From: Lautropia sp.
GTDB lineage: Bacteria; Pseudomonadota; Gammaproteobacteria; Burkholderiales; Burkholderiaceae_E
DNA length: 43,259 bases
Direction: 5' to 3'
Assembly (NCBI GenBank): GCA_030532425.1
Contig: JAUNLD010000019.1
Span: 1 to 43,259, forward strand
Position numbers and translations under genes: made by a program. Positions within the stretch are counted from its first letter, which is position 1, and every line of letters begins with the position of its first letter. The notes beneath the pieces were generated by a model, which did not search any database, was not told the DNA's origin, and saw only the letters and a program-made list of their open reading frames with translations. This document shows positions 8,696-17,627 of this stretch, one piece after another.

Positions 8696-10150
8696 TCAAA
8701 GATGGTAAAAAGCCGACAGAACCCCCTTGATGCTCAGCACGCTCGACACCAGCGCCAAGATGACCATGGCCAGACGCTGTCCAAAGGCTACCCGGCTGCC
8801 AGGGACTTGCCATGACACCACCCCCATCAGTACCAATATCACCGGAATCAGCAGATAGCGGCCTTGCACTCCCTCCACCACCTGTGCGGGATGTGGGGTC
8901 CAAGTAAATAACATGGCCAGAAAGGCCAGCAGTCCTGCGCTCAACCCCGTCACGATGAGCATCGCTCGTGCCAGCGCGTCCTGGCGCATCTGCCGCCATC
9001 CAGGCAAGGACATCACCAGCACCACGCCCAGCAGCACGACCAGCACAAGATACGAATCCCGGGACAGAAAGGTTTCACCAAAAGCGCCCAGGAAGGAATT
9101 ACGGTAAAAGTTGAGCCGCCCAGAATCCGTCAACGTATTGGCAAGTACGGCGAACAAGTGGCCCGGCTCCTGCAGATAGAAGCGAACGACCTCACCAGTG
9201 CTGACGCTGCGCACGATGCGGAAATCCACCGTAGCAGGCAGGGCCGTGGCCATCCAGGCGGCCACCGCCAGCACAGTCAGCCCCAGGCAGACCCACAGCA
9301 CCGGGCGACGCTCCCACCAGGCCAGTAACAGGGGCAACAGCAGCATCGGTGCAAAATGGGCACGGGCTGTGATGGCCACGAACAGTGCCACACACAACAG
9401 GATGAACAAGGGCACAACCCGTGGGTCCAGCGCGGCCACAGGCTGATCCGGAACCCGGCGCAGGCGCATGAAACAGCTGAGCGCCAGCAGTGCCAGTGCC
9501 GTGGCCAGCAGATCGATGCTGGCCGAGACGGCCTGAAACAGGCTCATCGGCAGCAACAGAGTTGCCAGCACGCTCAATGGCAAACGATGGATGCTCACGG
9601 CCAGTGCCACCACTGCCACCCCCGCCAGCAGATTCAGGAACCGCACCAGGCGATAACTGTGCTCCACGCTGAAATGGAGCAACTTTCCCAACTTGAGACC
9701 GACGGCCTGCGGCAGATAGATCAGGGGAAAGTAGTAACCCGTACCCGGTGTAATACCGAAATCCTCAGTACCCGTCCAGTCCAGCGCCTGTGTGCTGCGC
9801 ACGACTTCCTCAGATTCCTTTCGCACCCTGCCATAATCACGCCGCAAGAGATAGTCCTGCAGCCCCTGATCCACCGGCCCACCGGACATCGTCCGGTTCT
9901 GACGGCAAAAGGTGTTCTCTCCCTCACAGGACTGGGTATGCAACAGCCACTGCCCCTGGGACAGCATGTAGGCACGGCGGAGGTGATCGGCCTCATCCGG
10001 CGACTTGAGAGGAGGCACGAAAAACGAGGCCAGGGTGCCCAACACGAGCGCCAGCGCCACCCAGCAGCCAATAACGGTCAAGGACACCGGCACGTGTACA
10101 CGTTGACGGGCAACCCTTTCAGGGGCGGATGACGAAAAGTTCTGCTTCAT
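8696..10150 (-). CDS. DUF2142 family membrane protein
   Basis: A 484-residue multi-spanning protein. The N-terminal helix is followed by the DUF2142 hallmark FVPPLKSPDEADHLRRAYML, a loop containing two Cys (SCEGENTFC), and then about ten further helices. DUF2142 proteins are predicted GT-C-fold glycosyltransferases found in surface-polysaccharide clusters; no reaction is assigned. It starts at ATG 10150, after a 142-base gap from the upstream glycosyltransferase, so it may have its own promoter. Together with the next membrane protein it forms a pair of periplasmic-facing candidates for glycan decoration. Confidence 0.82.
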   Translation of the reverse strand: MKQNFSSSAPERVARQRVHVPVSLTVIGCWVALALVLGTLASFFVPPLKSPDEADHLRRAYMLSQGQWLLHTQSCEGENTFCRQNRTMSGGPVDQGLQDYLLRRDYGRVRKESEEVVRSTQALDWTGTEDFGITPGTGYYFPLIYLPQAVGLKLGKLLHFSVEHSYRLVRFLNLLAGVAVVALAVSIHRLPLSVLATLLLPMSLFQAVSASIDLLATALALLALSCFMRLRRVPDQPVAALDPRVVPLFILLCVALFVAITARAHFAPMLLLPLLLAWWERRPVLWVCLGLTVLAVAAWMATALPATVDFRIVRSVSTGEVVRFYLQEPGHLFAVLANTLTDSGRLNFYRNSFLGAFGETFLSRDSYLVLVVLLGVVLVMSLPGWRQMRQDALARAMLIVTGLSAGLLAFLAMLFTWTPHPAQVVEGVQGRYLLIPVILVLMGVVSWQVPGSRVAFGQRLAMVILALVSSVLSIKGVLSAFYHL

Positions 10151-10230
10151 TCATGGCCCCTTGGCTTTGACCGGTTGAGGCGGCGCTCACGGCCCCCATC
10201 GAACATCTCCATGACGCGCGGACGGCGCAT

Positions 10231-10262
10231 CTTATATTTCTGAGACGCGTCTGTCCTGCCAA
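10231..10262 (-). promoter_or_regulatory. Possible promoter for the DUF2142 gene
   Basis: On the minus strand TTGGCA (10262-10257) is followed, with non-ideal spacing, by an A/T-rich block AAATATAAG. Between them lies the perfect palindrome AGACGCGTCT (10243-10252). This is the AT-rich part of the gap before the DUF2142 gene. The call is weak. Confidence 0.25.
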
Positions 10263-10292
10263 TATGTCGCCATTTTCCGCCAACTTACAATA

Positions 10293-11468
10293 TTAGGTAG
10301 ACAGCAATGCCCTGACCGCTTCGCCGAAGTTCTCGTATGAGAAACGCTCGAGCGAATCCCGTCTGGCCTCGGAGGCAATACGGCCATATTCGCCAGGCTC
10401 TTGCATCAGCGCGAGAACCTTGCGCACAACGGTATCCCACTCATGGTCTCGGGCCAGAAAACCGTTCTCGCCATCACGGATGGCACGCGCATAGGTGTAG
10501 GTGGGCGAAGCAATGCTGACCGTCCCCACCGCACCGGCCTCGAAATACTTCAATTCCGATTTGCAATGGGTGAACAGATTGTTCTGCAAGGGCATCAGGT
10601 TGATGTCGACACTGGCCACCTTGCATTGAAGATTGACGAAGTCCTGAAACGGTATGTAAGTAACCCGATCAGCATGAGGTTGCAGGTCGGGTGTCAGCTC
10701 GATATAGCCGGCAATGGCCACACGCAGCCGTTCTTCCTGCGCCAACAACCTGGCCAACATGCCACTGACCAGATCAAAGTCCTTCTTGTGCGAGGGAGAT
10801 CCGCTGAAATAGCCCAGCGTGACGTGCTCACCCTGCGCAAAACCGGCCTCCTGCTTTTCCTCGAAGAGCGTCTGAGAAATCGCCAGCTGCTCGCGGTTCA
10901 TGAAGTTGGGGATCACGGTACAGGGATTGCCGCTGACGGTCTCGATCAGGCTGGCCAGGTGCTGATTGGTGGTGATGGCCCCATCACAATGCTGAAGCGT
11001 GGCCTGCAATCTGCCCACATAGGCATACCACCAGTCCAGCACCACCGGATCACGGGTATCGGCATTGAGGGTATCCATGATGAGGTGGATGCGCCGGGTA
11101 TCGATGACGAGATCATCGACATCGAACAACACCCGCCGCCCCTTGCGACGCGCACGAAGAATCAGGCTGGCCAACGGCGCAGCATAGCGGCACCGACAGA
11201 TAACGACCACATCGGCCTGGTCGATCAGATGACCGATCCGGTCATACTCGGCAGCCCGGAAGAAACTGGCCGAAACGTCGTTCTGCCCAGAGGCCTCCAG
11301 CGCCTGGATCATGTTGTAAACCCGGTAACGGAAGGTACTATTGTCGGGTTCGTCATACAGATAGGCTATGCGCTGCCGGCCCCGCAGAAACTGACGGATC
11401 CGCTCGCTGAAAGGGATCAGCCACGGATCCCGGTACGCCACCGCAGGCGTGCTCAGCTCGATCATCAC
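10293..11468 (-). CDS. GT4-like glycosyltransferase
   Basis: A 391-residue GT-B type glycosyltransferase. The N-terminal half contains YLYDEPDNSTFRYRVYNM and the conserved FDVDDLVID (115-123). The C-terminal half has LGYFSGSPSHKKDF, a beta-alpha nucleotide-sugar-binding region, and the KSELKYFEAGAVG segment that takes the place of the EX7E motif. It resembles GTs found next to WsaF-like proteins in surface-polysaccharide loci. It starts at an ATGA overlap with the preceding gene, showing tight coupling. Donor and acceptor are not predictable. Unlike its neighbours it has no coiled coil or membrane helix. Confidence 0.82.
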   Translation of the reverse strand: MMIELSTPAVAYRDPWLIPFSERIRQFLRGRQRIAYLYDEPDNSTFRYRVYNMIQALEASGQNDVSASFFRAAEYDRIGHLIDQADVVVICRCRYAAPLASLILRARRKGRRVLFDVDDLVIDTRRIHLIMDTLNADTRDPVVLDWWYAYVGRLQATLQHCDGAITTNQHLASLIETVSGNPCTVIPNFMNREQLAISQTLFEEKQEAGFAQGEHVTLGYFSGSPSHKKDFDLVSGMLARLLAQEERLRVAIAGYIELTPDLQPHADRVTYIPFQDFVNLQCKVASVDINLMPLQNNLFTHCKSELKYFEAGAVGTVSIASPTYTYARAIRDGENGFLARDHEWDTVVRKVLALMQEPGEYGRIASEARRDSLERFSYENFGEAVRALLST

Positions 11469-12835
11469 GTCCTCCGCGCCAGGATGAAATCGACGGCCTC
11501 TGCCAGGTTGCTTCCCCAGCTGGTGCTCAAGCCAGCCTGTTGCAGGTTCTGCTCACGCTGTGCCCGGTCACGGCTCAGTTCCACCCCATCGGCAAGCCGT
11601 CTGACCAAGGCATCAACATTGACATCAGCACACAGGATGTTGCGGCTATAGTGATCGAGGCTCTGCTTGAGACCGCAGCGATTAGTGACGGCAACGGCAC
11701 CGCTTGCAGCCAGATCCAGTGGGGGATAGCTTGGATGCGGCGTATACATCAGGCTCAGACCCAGATCCATCGTCTTCATCAGCTTCAGATAGCTGGCCCA
11801 ATCGAGCGTGCTGTAAGTCTTGACCGACACCCCATCGCCCAGGCTCAGGTTCGGTATCGAGACGCCCACAAAGTGGAAATTCCATTCAGATGGCTTGAGC
11901 ACATCACGGTCAATGGCCGTCTGCACGACATCGATGCCACGATAGAACAGATTGCGGGCATGATTGGGCCGTGCGTAAAAGAAGAAATCGCCGCGCTGCT
12001 TGGCAACGCCCTCTTCTGGCAGACGGCGCAACGCATGCGGAAAGGCAGGCTCGAACCAGATGCCTCGTTCGGGCAGATCAGACAGGCCCGACTGCTGAAG
12101 ATGTTCAAACAGCAAGCGCGAATTGATGAGCACCGTGATCGAAGGGTCCGCCAGCAGCTCCGAGCAGCGCAGGTGCTCATCACTCAACGGATAGAACATG
12201 CGTTCGTCTTCCTGCAACAGATAGAAGACGTTGCGTGTCCCCAGACCATTCCTGACACTCTCGGTCGTCCACCAGCTGGTGGTGATGATGATATCGTGCT
12301 CACCGATGCCAACCTTCGCCAGGTTGTCGCGGATAGGCACATAGGAAAAATGCACCGCCCCATCAAACTGGATACCGGCATTCTTGAGAATGACGGCGAT
12401 GTTTTCTTCGACGGCCGGCTCTTCACGCGTAACGATACGCAGCGGCAACCCCGCCTTACGGGCCACCAAAGCAGACAGGATGATGGACGTGGCCACGCCC
12501 CCGAATAGGCTCCCCTTGCCGATGCTGTCCGTCACCATCACCACCTGTGCGGTACCTGGCTGCGCCGGATAGCTGCCCAGCGCCTTCTGTCGAAAGAACA
12601 CCCTATCGACCAGATCATCCCGCGTGACCCCTTCCTTGCTGGCCAACGCCACGGCAGCCGCAACTGGATCTGGGCGCTCGCCACGCAGCACCTGGCCGCC
12701 CTTTAGCAGCAAGGCACGAACCCCACGATGCTTCAAATACCACCGGCAATCACGCAGGACCTCTCCTCCCTTGGCGAACAAGGCGCGCCAGCCTTTGTGT
12801 TGCAAGTACCAGCTGATCTTTTGCCACAACGTCAT
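11465..12835 (-). CDS. WsaF-like glycosyltransferase with duplicated N-terminal amphipathic repeat
   Basis: A 456-residue protein. Residues 9-28 and 32-51 are two copies of a 20-residue basic/hydrophobic segment (14 identical), which may bind membrane. A GT-B glycosyltransferase follows, with VMVTDSIGKGSLFGGVATS, IIITTSWWTTESV, YLLQEDERMFYP, FFFYARPNHARNLFYRG and a C-terminal PPLDLAASGAVAVTNRCG donor site. The order matches the WsaF rhamnosyltransferase family. ATG 12835 was chosen; an in-frame GTG at 12946 would add 37 residues with no family look. It lies 120 bases after the WbdD-like gene. The rhamnosyl donor is an inference from family resemblance. Confidence 0.78.
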   Translation of the reverse strand: MTLWQKISWYLQHKGWRALFAKGGEVLRDCRWYLKHRGVRALLLKGGQVLRGERPDPVAAAVALASKEGVTRDDLVDRVFFRQKALGSYPAQPGTAQVVMVTDSIGKGSLFGGVATSIILSALVARKAGLPLRIVTREEPAVEENIAVILKNAGIQFDGAVHFSYVPIRDNLAKVGIGEHDIIITTSWWTTESVRNGLGTRNVFYLLQEDERMFYPLSDEHLRCSELLADPSITVLINSRLLFEHLQQSGLSDLPERGIWFEPAFPHALRRLPEEGVAKQRGDFFFYARPNHARNLFYRGIDVVQTAIDRDVLKPSEWNFHFVGVSIPNLSLGDGVSVKTYSTLDWASYLKLMKTMDLGLSLMYTPHPSYPPLDLAASGAVAVTNRCGLKQSLDHYSRNILCADVNVDALVRRLADGVELSRDRAQREQNLQQAGLSTSWGSNLAEAVDFILARRT

Positions 12836-12955
12836 GGATGTCAAAACTCTCGTCTGAAAACAATCGGAAGAATGGTCAACAGGGAACAGCCTGACACATC
12901 CCTGATGGAGCACCGACCGCCACGACTGACGGTCAGACACTCGCACATAGCCGAA

Positions 12956-15052
12956 TCAGATCCGGCTGCGCCGCCGAATCTCGCGCAGCCAGCGTGACCA
13001 ACGCCAACTACGTGACGCCAGCAAGGTGTCTCTTTCCTGTTCCAGCGCCTGAATCCGTGTCTGGTACTGATCGATCCGCGTCAGGTTCTCGATGTTCTCC
13101 TGGTCGCGCAAGCTTACATGCCGCTGCGCGTCCGCCAGCTGTGCACGCACCCCGCCCAGCTCATGCTGAAGCCGTGCCACCTCTTCGGCACGCTTCTGCT
13201 GCAAGCCCGCAAAGTCTGCCCGAAGCTGCGCCACGGTTTCGTTCACCAGCAGAAAAGGCATCCGCGTTCCACCATTCAGATGATGGCCATCCCTGCGAGA
13301 CGCCAGGGTCCGGGAAAATTGTGCCTCCAGACCGAACCAGGCCTGCACATCCTGCTCGGAAGCCTCGAAACCACAGGCCTCGGCCAGCGCCACCACCACA
13401 TCAACCAGCGCAATCGCGGGCTGTTCTGGCACCACACCCAACTGCAGGGTATGCAATACGCCACGTGTCAGTACCCATCCCGCAGGCACCGGGCAGGAAA
13501 CCACCCATTCCTGGTCGATGAGCTGACACTGGTCATCAGCACCCACCATCAGGTTGAAGGGAGCGTGATCGAGCCGGTTGCCCGGCAGACAGTAGAGGCG
13601 CAGCAAGCGCCCGGCTGTTGCGGATGGCACTCCGGTGCTGACGGCAGTCACAGGAGCATCAACTTCCGTCGAGACACCAGCCTCCGCCTCTATCCCCCCA
13701 GCTTTCGACGCATCATCCGCCAACGGCAACAGCGGTGAAACACCTTCTTCGGCCTGTTCCAGCAACAGCCGGGCCCAAGGCAAGAGCGCCTGTACCAGAC
13801 TCGTCACATCAGCTTGCCTGGCATGGACGCGCAGCACCTCCCAAGCCTGTTGCCAACCCGGAAAATAATCTGCATCACCCAGTTCCACTCCAAGGGTCTG
13901 CCCCTGCACAAACGGGAGCCACCTCTCCGGGCCAGGCAGCAGCGCGCGCTTGTGTACATGCACGGCGCTGTTCTTTCCTGCTTCCAGGCGTGTTTCGGTG
14001 CACCACAGAGGCTGGCGATGAACTGCAAAGGTCCAGGCCAGCGCCTGCGGTTGCCACGGCGTGGCCCCTGCACCGGCCTTGCTCTCATCCATTGCCGAGG
14101 CCTCTGCCGAAGCCACAACCAGAAAGGAATTGGCCAAATCAGCTAACAAGCCGTTTTCTTCCAGCACGCGGTTGACCAGCGCCTCGTCAAAGACGCGCAG
14201 CATGTTGCCGCTGTAGTCTTCGCTGAAATTGCGCAACAGCAGATCCGCCGCATTGAATCCGGGATGCGCCAGCGCGGCATCGGTCAGCACCACATTGGGC
14301 ACCTTGTAATCTGGGTAAGGGTACAGCCACTGCTGCTGCTCCAGCCCGGCCTGCGTCAGCACCCGGCCCAGCGCCTTGCGCCCAAAGGTGCGCACGCCAC
14401 CGCTGGGCAGGTAAAGATCCTGCACACCGGCAAAGGGCTTGCCCAGATGGTCTTCACCGCAGCCGTTGAAGTACTTGAGGCCCAGCTGGTTCTCGATGGC
14501 GATGACCACCCGCCCGCCCGGCCTGAGATGCCGAATGGCGGACTGAAGGTAGGCCTGGTACGGGTCTTGGGCACCCGAATAGGCACCGGCGTACTCCAGC
14601 ACACCGATCAGCGTCACCCAGTCGTAGGCGCCTTCCACATTGACCGTCTGCAGGTCGTCGGCAATCACCTGCACATTGGGCAGGTCGTGGCAGCGAGCGG
14701 CAGCCACGCGGGCACGGGCCAAGCTGCCTTCGACGGCCGTCACCTGAGCGCCGGTCTCGCCCAGGTAACGGGTGATGGCACCGGTGCCGCAGCCCAGCTC
14801 CAGCACACGATCGCCCGGGCCGATACCCAGCGGGCGCAACAGGCAGTGGCGCGAGCGGCTGAAGTGATAACGCGTGGACCAGTCGTCGATGCTGTCCACG
14901 AGCCCCTGAGAAAAGGTGCTGCAATCGCCCAAGCCTTCAATCACGCGTAGCAGGCGTCCCTCGGCCTCCTGACCTTCGCTGTAGCCAAAAGCCTCGGCCT
15001 CGGGACGAAAGTACAGGTTGTAGACAGCATCTTTCTGATATTTGGTATTCAT
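12956..15052 (-). CDS. WbdD-like chain-terminating protein: methyltransferase, kinase-like domain, coiled coil
   Basis: A 698-residue multidomain protein. Residues 60-200 are a class I SAM methyltransferase (motif I VLELGCGTG at 83-91; LRPGGRVVIAIEN at 176-188). Residues about 335-580 look like an atypical kinase: LDHAPFN (494-500) has the D-x4-N catalytic-loop pattern and LIDQEW (511-516) the metal-binding Asp 13 residues after N500. A low-complexity linker (about 445-480) interrupts this region. Residues 600-680 form a heptad-rich coiled coil, ending in a basic-aromatic tail (WRWSRWLREIRRR). This is the architecture of E. coli O9a WbdD, which caps the O-antigen and measures its length. The gene overlaps wzt by 4 bases, which fits a cap recognised by the transporter. 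The kinase assignment is the least certain part. Confidence 0.75.
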   Translation of the reverse strand: MNTKYQKDAVYNLYFRPEAEAFGYSEGQEAEGRLLRVIEGLGDCSTFSQGLVDSIDDWSTRYHFSRSRHCLLRPLGIGPGDRVLELGCGTGAITRYLGETGAQVTAVEGSLARARVAAARCHDLPNVQVIADDLQTVNVEGAYDWVTLIGVLEYAGAYSGAQDPYQAYLQSAIRHLRPGGRVVIAIENQLGLKYFNGCGEDHLGKPFAGVQDLYLPSGGVRTFGRKALGRVLTQAGLEQQQWLYPYPDYKVPNVVLTDAALAHPGFNAADLLLRNFSEDYSGNMLRVFDEALVNRVLEENGLLADLANSFLVVASAEASAMDESKAGAGATPWQPQALAWTFAVHRQPLWCTETRLEAGKNSAVHVHKRALLPGPERWLPFVQGQTLGVELGDADYFPGWQQAWEVLRVHARQADVTSLVQALLPWARLLLEQAEEGVSPLLPLADDASKAGGIEAEAGVSTEVDAPVTAVSTGVPSATAGRLLRLYCLPGNRLDHAPFNLMVGADDQCQLIDQEWVVSCPVPAGWVLTRGVLHTLQLGVVPEQPAIALVDVVVALAEACGFEASEQDVQAWFGLEAQFSRTLASRRDGHHLNGGTRMPFLLVNETVAQLRADFAGLQQKRAEEVARLQHELGGVRAQLADAQRHVSLRDQENIENLTRIDQYQTRIQALEQERDTLLASRSWRWSRWLREIRRRSRI

Positions 15053-16662
15053 GCGTGCCCTTCAATCTCTACGCGCATATCGAAATCGGCAAGCCCCTGG
15101 CAGCGCGACTGCCGTCTGACATTGATGAGAAGACTGTCGTACCGGCGATCCAAAGGTTCGACTTCCCCACCTCCGACCTCCTGCGCCACCCCCAGTGAAA
15201 CCAGGAAATCACCGGCACCAATGCGGAGATCCATCTGAAAGACCACACGCACGATCTCTCCCGCCTGCACCGCGCGCGTAATCGGACCGCCCGGAAAATC
15301 GCGCGAGTTGCTGCCGTAGACCGTCACACCATCCGGCGTCTTGATGGTAAGGCCAAAAATGGGGGCCAGCACATCAACGCGAAACCGCACCCAGGCGACG
15401 ACCAGCACCTGCTGTCCCGTGGCCAGCCTCACCTCGTGATCCACACCATTGGTCGTCACCATGCAGTCGATGATCTCGACTTCCCGGCTTCCCCAGCGGA
15501 ATTCGTCCTTGTTGTACCCTGCCCTGTCCTCGAAACGCCCTGGTGGTCGCGTGATGACCCGGCCTGCCAATGCGCTGAAATCGGGAAAGACAGATTCGTG
15601 CAGCGTCCCTGCCGACGGGTCGGCCGTCTTGTCTGCCGCAAATCCCGCAGCCCCGGCCGTGCCATCAGCGCCCTCCACGCCTGCGGCCTTGCTACCGGTC
15701 GCACCGGGTGAAGCAAGGCTCGCAGACGGTGCCAACGGCACGCTGACCTGCGAGGCTGTTGTGGCAGAGGACGAAGACGTGTCAGCCCGCTCAACCCCGA
15801 ACATCAGGTCCAGATAGGTATTGGCCACATCCTTGGGCGGGCCGATCTGGTGGACGACACCGCCATCGAGCAGGATGGCACGGTCGCAGTGGCGGGTGAT
15901 CTGGTCGATGGAATGGGTGACGAGCAGGATGGTGGTGCCGCGCGCCACCAGCTCTTCGAAGCGGCGAAAGCACTTGGCCTGGAACTTGGCGTCGCCCACT
16001 GCCAGTGCCTCGTCGACGATGAGGATATCGGGGTCGATGCAGGCCGAGACGGCAAAGGCCAGGCGCACGTACATGCCCGAGGAATAGGACTTGACCGGGC
16101 GCTCGATGAATTCGCCGATGTCGGCAAAGGCGGCGATGTCGTCGAAGCGGCGGTCGATCTCGGCCCGGCTGATGCCGAGGATGGCGCCGTTGAGATAGAC
16201 GTTTTCGCGGCCGGTGAATTCGGGGTTGAAGCCGGCCCCCAGCTCCAGCAGGGCCGCCACCCGGCCGCGCATCTCGACGGTGCCGCCGGTGGGCGCCAGT
16301 GTGCCGCAGAGGATTTGCAGCAGCGTGGACTTGCCCGCGCCGTTGCGGCCGACGATGCCGACGACCTCGCCGCGGCGGATGGTGAAGTCCAGCCCCTTCA
16401 GGGCCCAGTATTCGCGGAAGTAACGTGGCGGCTGACGGCCCAGCAGGCGCGCAGCCCGCCCCACCAGCATCTGCTTGAGCATGTGGCCGGGGCGGTCATA
16501 GAGCAAAAAGCACTTGGTGAGCCCCTGCACGCGGATGGCGATGTCGTCAGGCGCATGCGGGACCGGATCGGCCCCCAGGCCGGGCGGCGCTTCGGCCGGG
16601 TGGTGGGCAGGCACGGACGGCACTGGCGCCTGGCCAGCAGGGTGCAGGTGTTCAGAGGACAT
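15049..16662 (-). CDS. wzt: Polysaccharide ABC transporter ATP-binding protein with C-terminal carbohydrate-binding domain
   Basis: A 537-residue Wzt. The ABC domain (about 40-290) has Walker A GRNGAGKST (105-113), signature YSSGMYVRL, Walker B ILIVDE (213-218) and the switch His at 250. An Ala/Ser/Gly-rich linker (292-356) leads to a C-terminal beta-sandwich-like domain (about 380-537) with the Wzt CBD pattern EFRWGSREVEIID followed by alternating strands. Such domains bind the modified non-reducing end of the polymer before export. The ATG at 16662 overlaps the wzm stop by 11 bases; a longer in-frame start would sit deep inside wzm. It is followed at an ATGA overlap by the WbdD-like gene that would make the cap. 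Confidence 0.93.
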   Translation of the reverse strand: MSSEHLHPAGQAPVPSVPAHHPAEAPPGLGADPVPHAPDDIAIRVQGLTKCFLLYDRPGHMLKQMLVGRAARLLGRQPPRYFREYWALKGLDFTIRRGEVVGIVGRNGAGKSTLLQILCGTLAPTGGTVEMRGRVAALLELGAGFNPEFTGRENVYLNGAILGISRAEIDRRFDDIAAFADIGEFIERPVKSYSSGMYVRLAFAVSACIDPDILIVDEALAVGDAKFQAKCFRRFEELVARGTTILLVTHSIDQITRHCDRAILLDGGVVHQIGPPKDVANTYLDLMFGVERADTSSSSATTASQVSVPLAPSASLASPGATGSKAAGVEGADGTAGAAGFAADKTADPSAGTLHESVFPDFSALAGRVITRPPGRFEDRAGYNKDEFRWGSREVEIIDCMVTTNGVDHEVRLATGQQVLVVAWVRFRVDVLAPIFGLTIKTPDGVTVYGSNSRDFPGGPITRAVQAGEIVRVVFQMDLRIGAGDFLVSLGVAQEVGGGEVEPLDRRYDSLLINVRRQSRCQGLADFDMRVEIEGHA

Positions 16663-17491
16663 CGGCAAACCCCTTGCGGGTGCTCTGGAACCAGGCAAAG
16701 CCCAGCCAGGCAAAGATTGCCACCGCCAGGGTGTACAGGCCCCAGGCACCCCAGTCGGGCATGCGCCCCCAGATCAGCACGTCGCGCGTCTGCTCCATCG
16801 GCAGGGTGAGCGGATTGAGCCGCACCCACGGGCGCAGCGACTCGGGCAGCGCCTGCAATGAGAAGAAGGCCGGCGAGATGAACAGCAGCACCGTCAACAC
16901 CACGCCGATGGCCTGGCCGATGTCGCGGATGTAGACGCCCAGCGAGGCCAGCCACCAGCTGGTGCCCAGCGCCAGCAGGCACAGCGGCAGCCAGACGATG
17001 GCGATGAGCGGCACGGTGAGCGGTATGGCCCCGGTGGTGAGCAACAGCGCCACCAGCAGCACCAGCAGGCTGATGGCCGCCTGAAACAGCGCCGACAACA
17101 GCGTGACGGCGGGCAGCACCTCCAGCGGAAACACCACCTTCTTGACGTAGCTGGGGTTGCTGAGGATGAGCGAGGGCGCCTTGCCCGCCACCTCGGCAAA
17201 GAAGCTGTGGACGATGACCCCGGCAAAGAGGATGACGGCGAAGTCGGCGTGGCTTTGCTCGCTGCCCATGTGCCAGCGCGCCTTGAACACCACCGAAAAG
17301 ACGAAGGTGTAGACGGCCAGCATCAGCAGCGGATTGAGCAGCGACCAGAAGACGCCCATGACCGAGCCGCGATAGCGGGCGGCAATGTCGCGCCAGGCCA
17401 TCTGCAGGATCAGCGAGCGGTGCCGCAGCAGCGTCGACACCAGAAACCCCGGTGACACGGGGGTGGCAGCATGAGGATTCAATTCGTGCAA
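16652..17491 (-). CDS. wzm: Polysaccharide ABC transporter permease
   Basis: A protein of up to 279 residues of the ABC-2 / Wzm type. MAWRDIAARYRGSVMGVFWSLLNPL near the N-terminus is the conserved interface and first-helix region (residues about 31-55), followed by about five more helices and a final basic end. It forms the membrane channel with Wzt. There is no in-frame ATG near the N-terminus; the start is most likely the TTG at 17491, with a GTG at 17458 as alternative, and no clear ribosome binding site is seen. It is the first gene of the minus-strand operon, whose promoter should lie in the AT-rich 17492-17560 stretch. Confidence 0.9.
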   Translation of the reverse strand: MHELNPHAATPVSPGFLVSTLLRHRSLILQMAWRDIAARYRGSVMGVFWSLLNPLLMLAVYTFVFSVVFKARWHMGSEQSHADFAVILFAGVIVHSFFAEVAGKAPSLILSNPSYVKKVVFPLEVLPAVTLLSALFQAAISLLVLLVALLLTTGAIPLTVPLIAIVWLPLCLLALGTSWWLASLGVYIRDIGQAIGVVLTVLLFISPAFFSLQALPESLRPWVRLNPLTLPMEQTRDVLIWGRMPDWGAWGLYTLAVAIFAWLGFAWFQSTRKGFADVL

Positions 17492-17627
17492 ATATTATGG
17501 ATTATCATCCGTTTGAGCGGCATTCTACTGCCAGCCGAGGGCGGCAGATACCGCAATAGCCTTCCAGCATGCCCAGCTATAAAGCCGGCCGACACCCCGG
17601 CGCTGGCCGGATACTGCGCCGCCGCCG

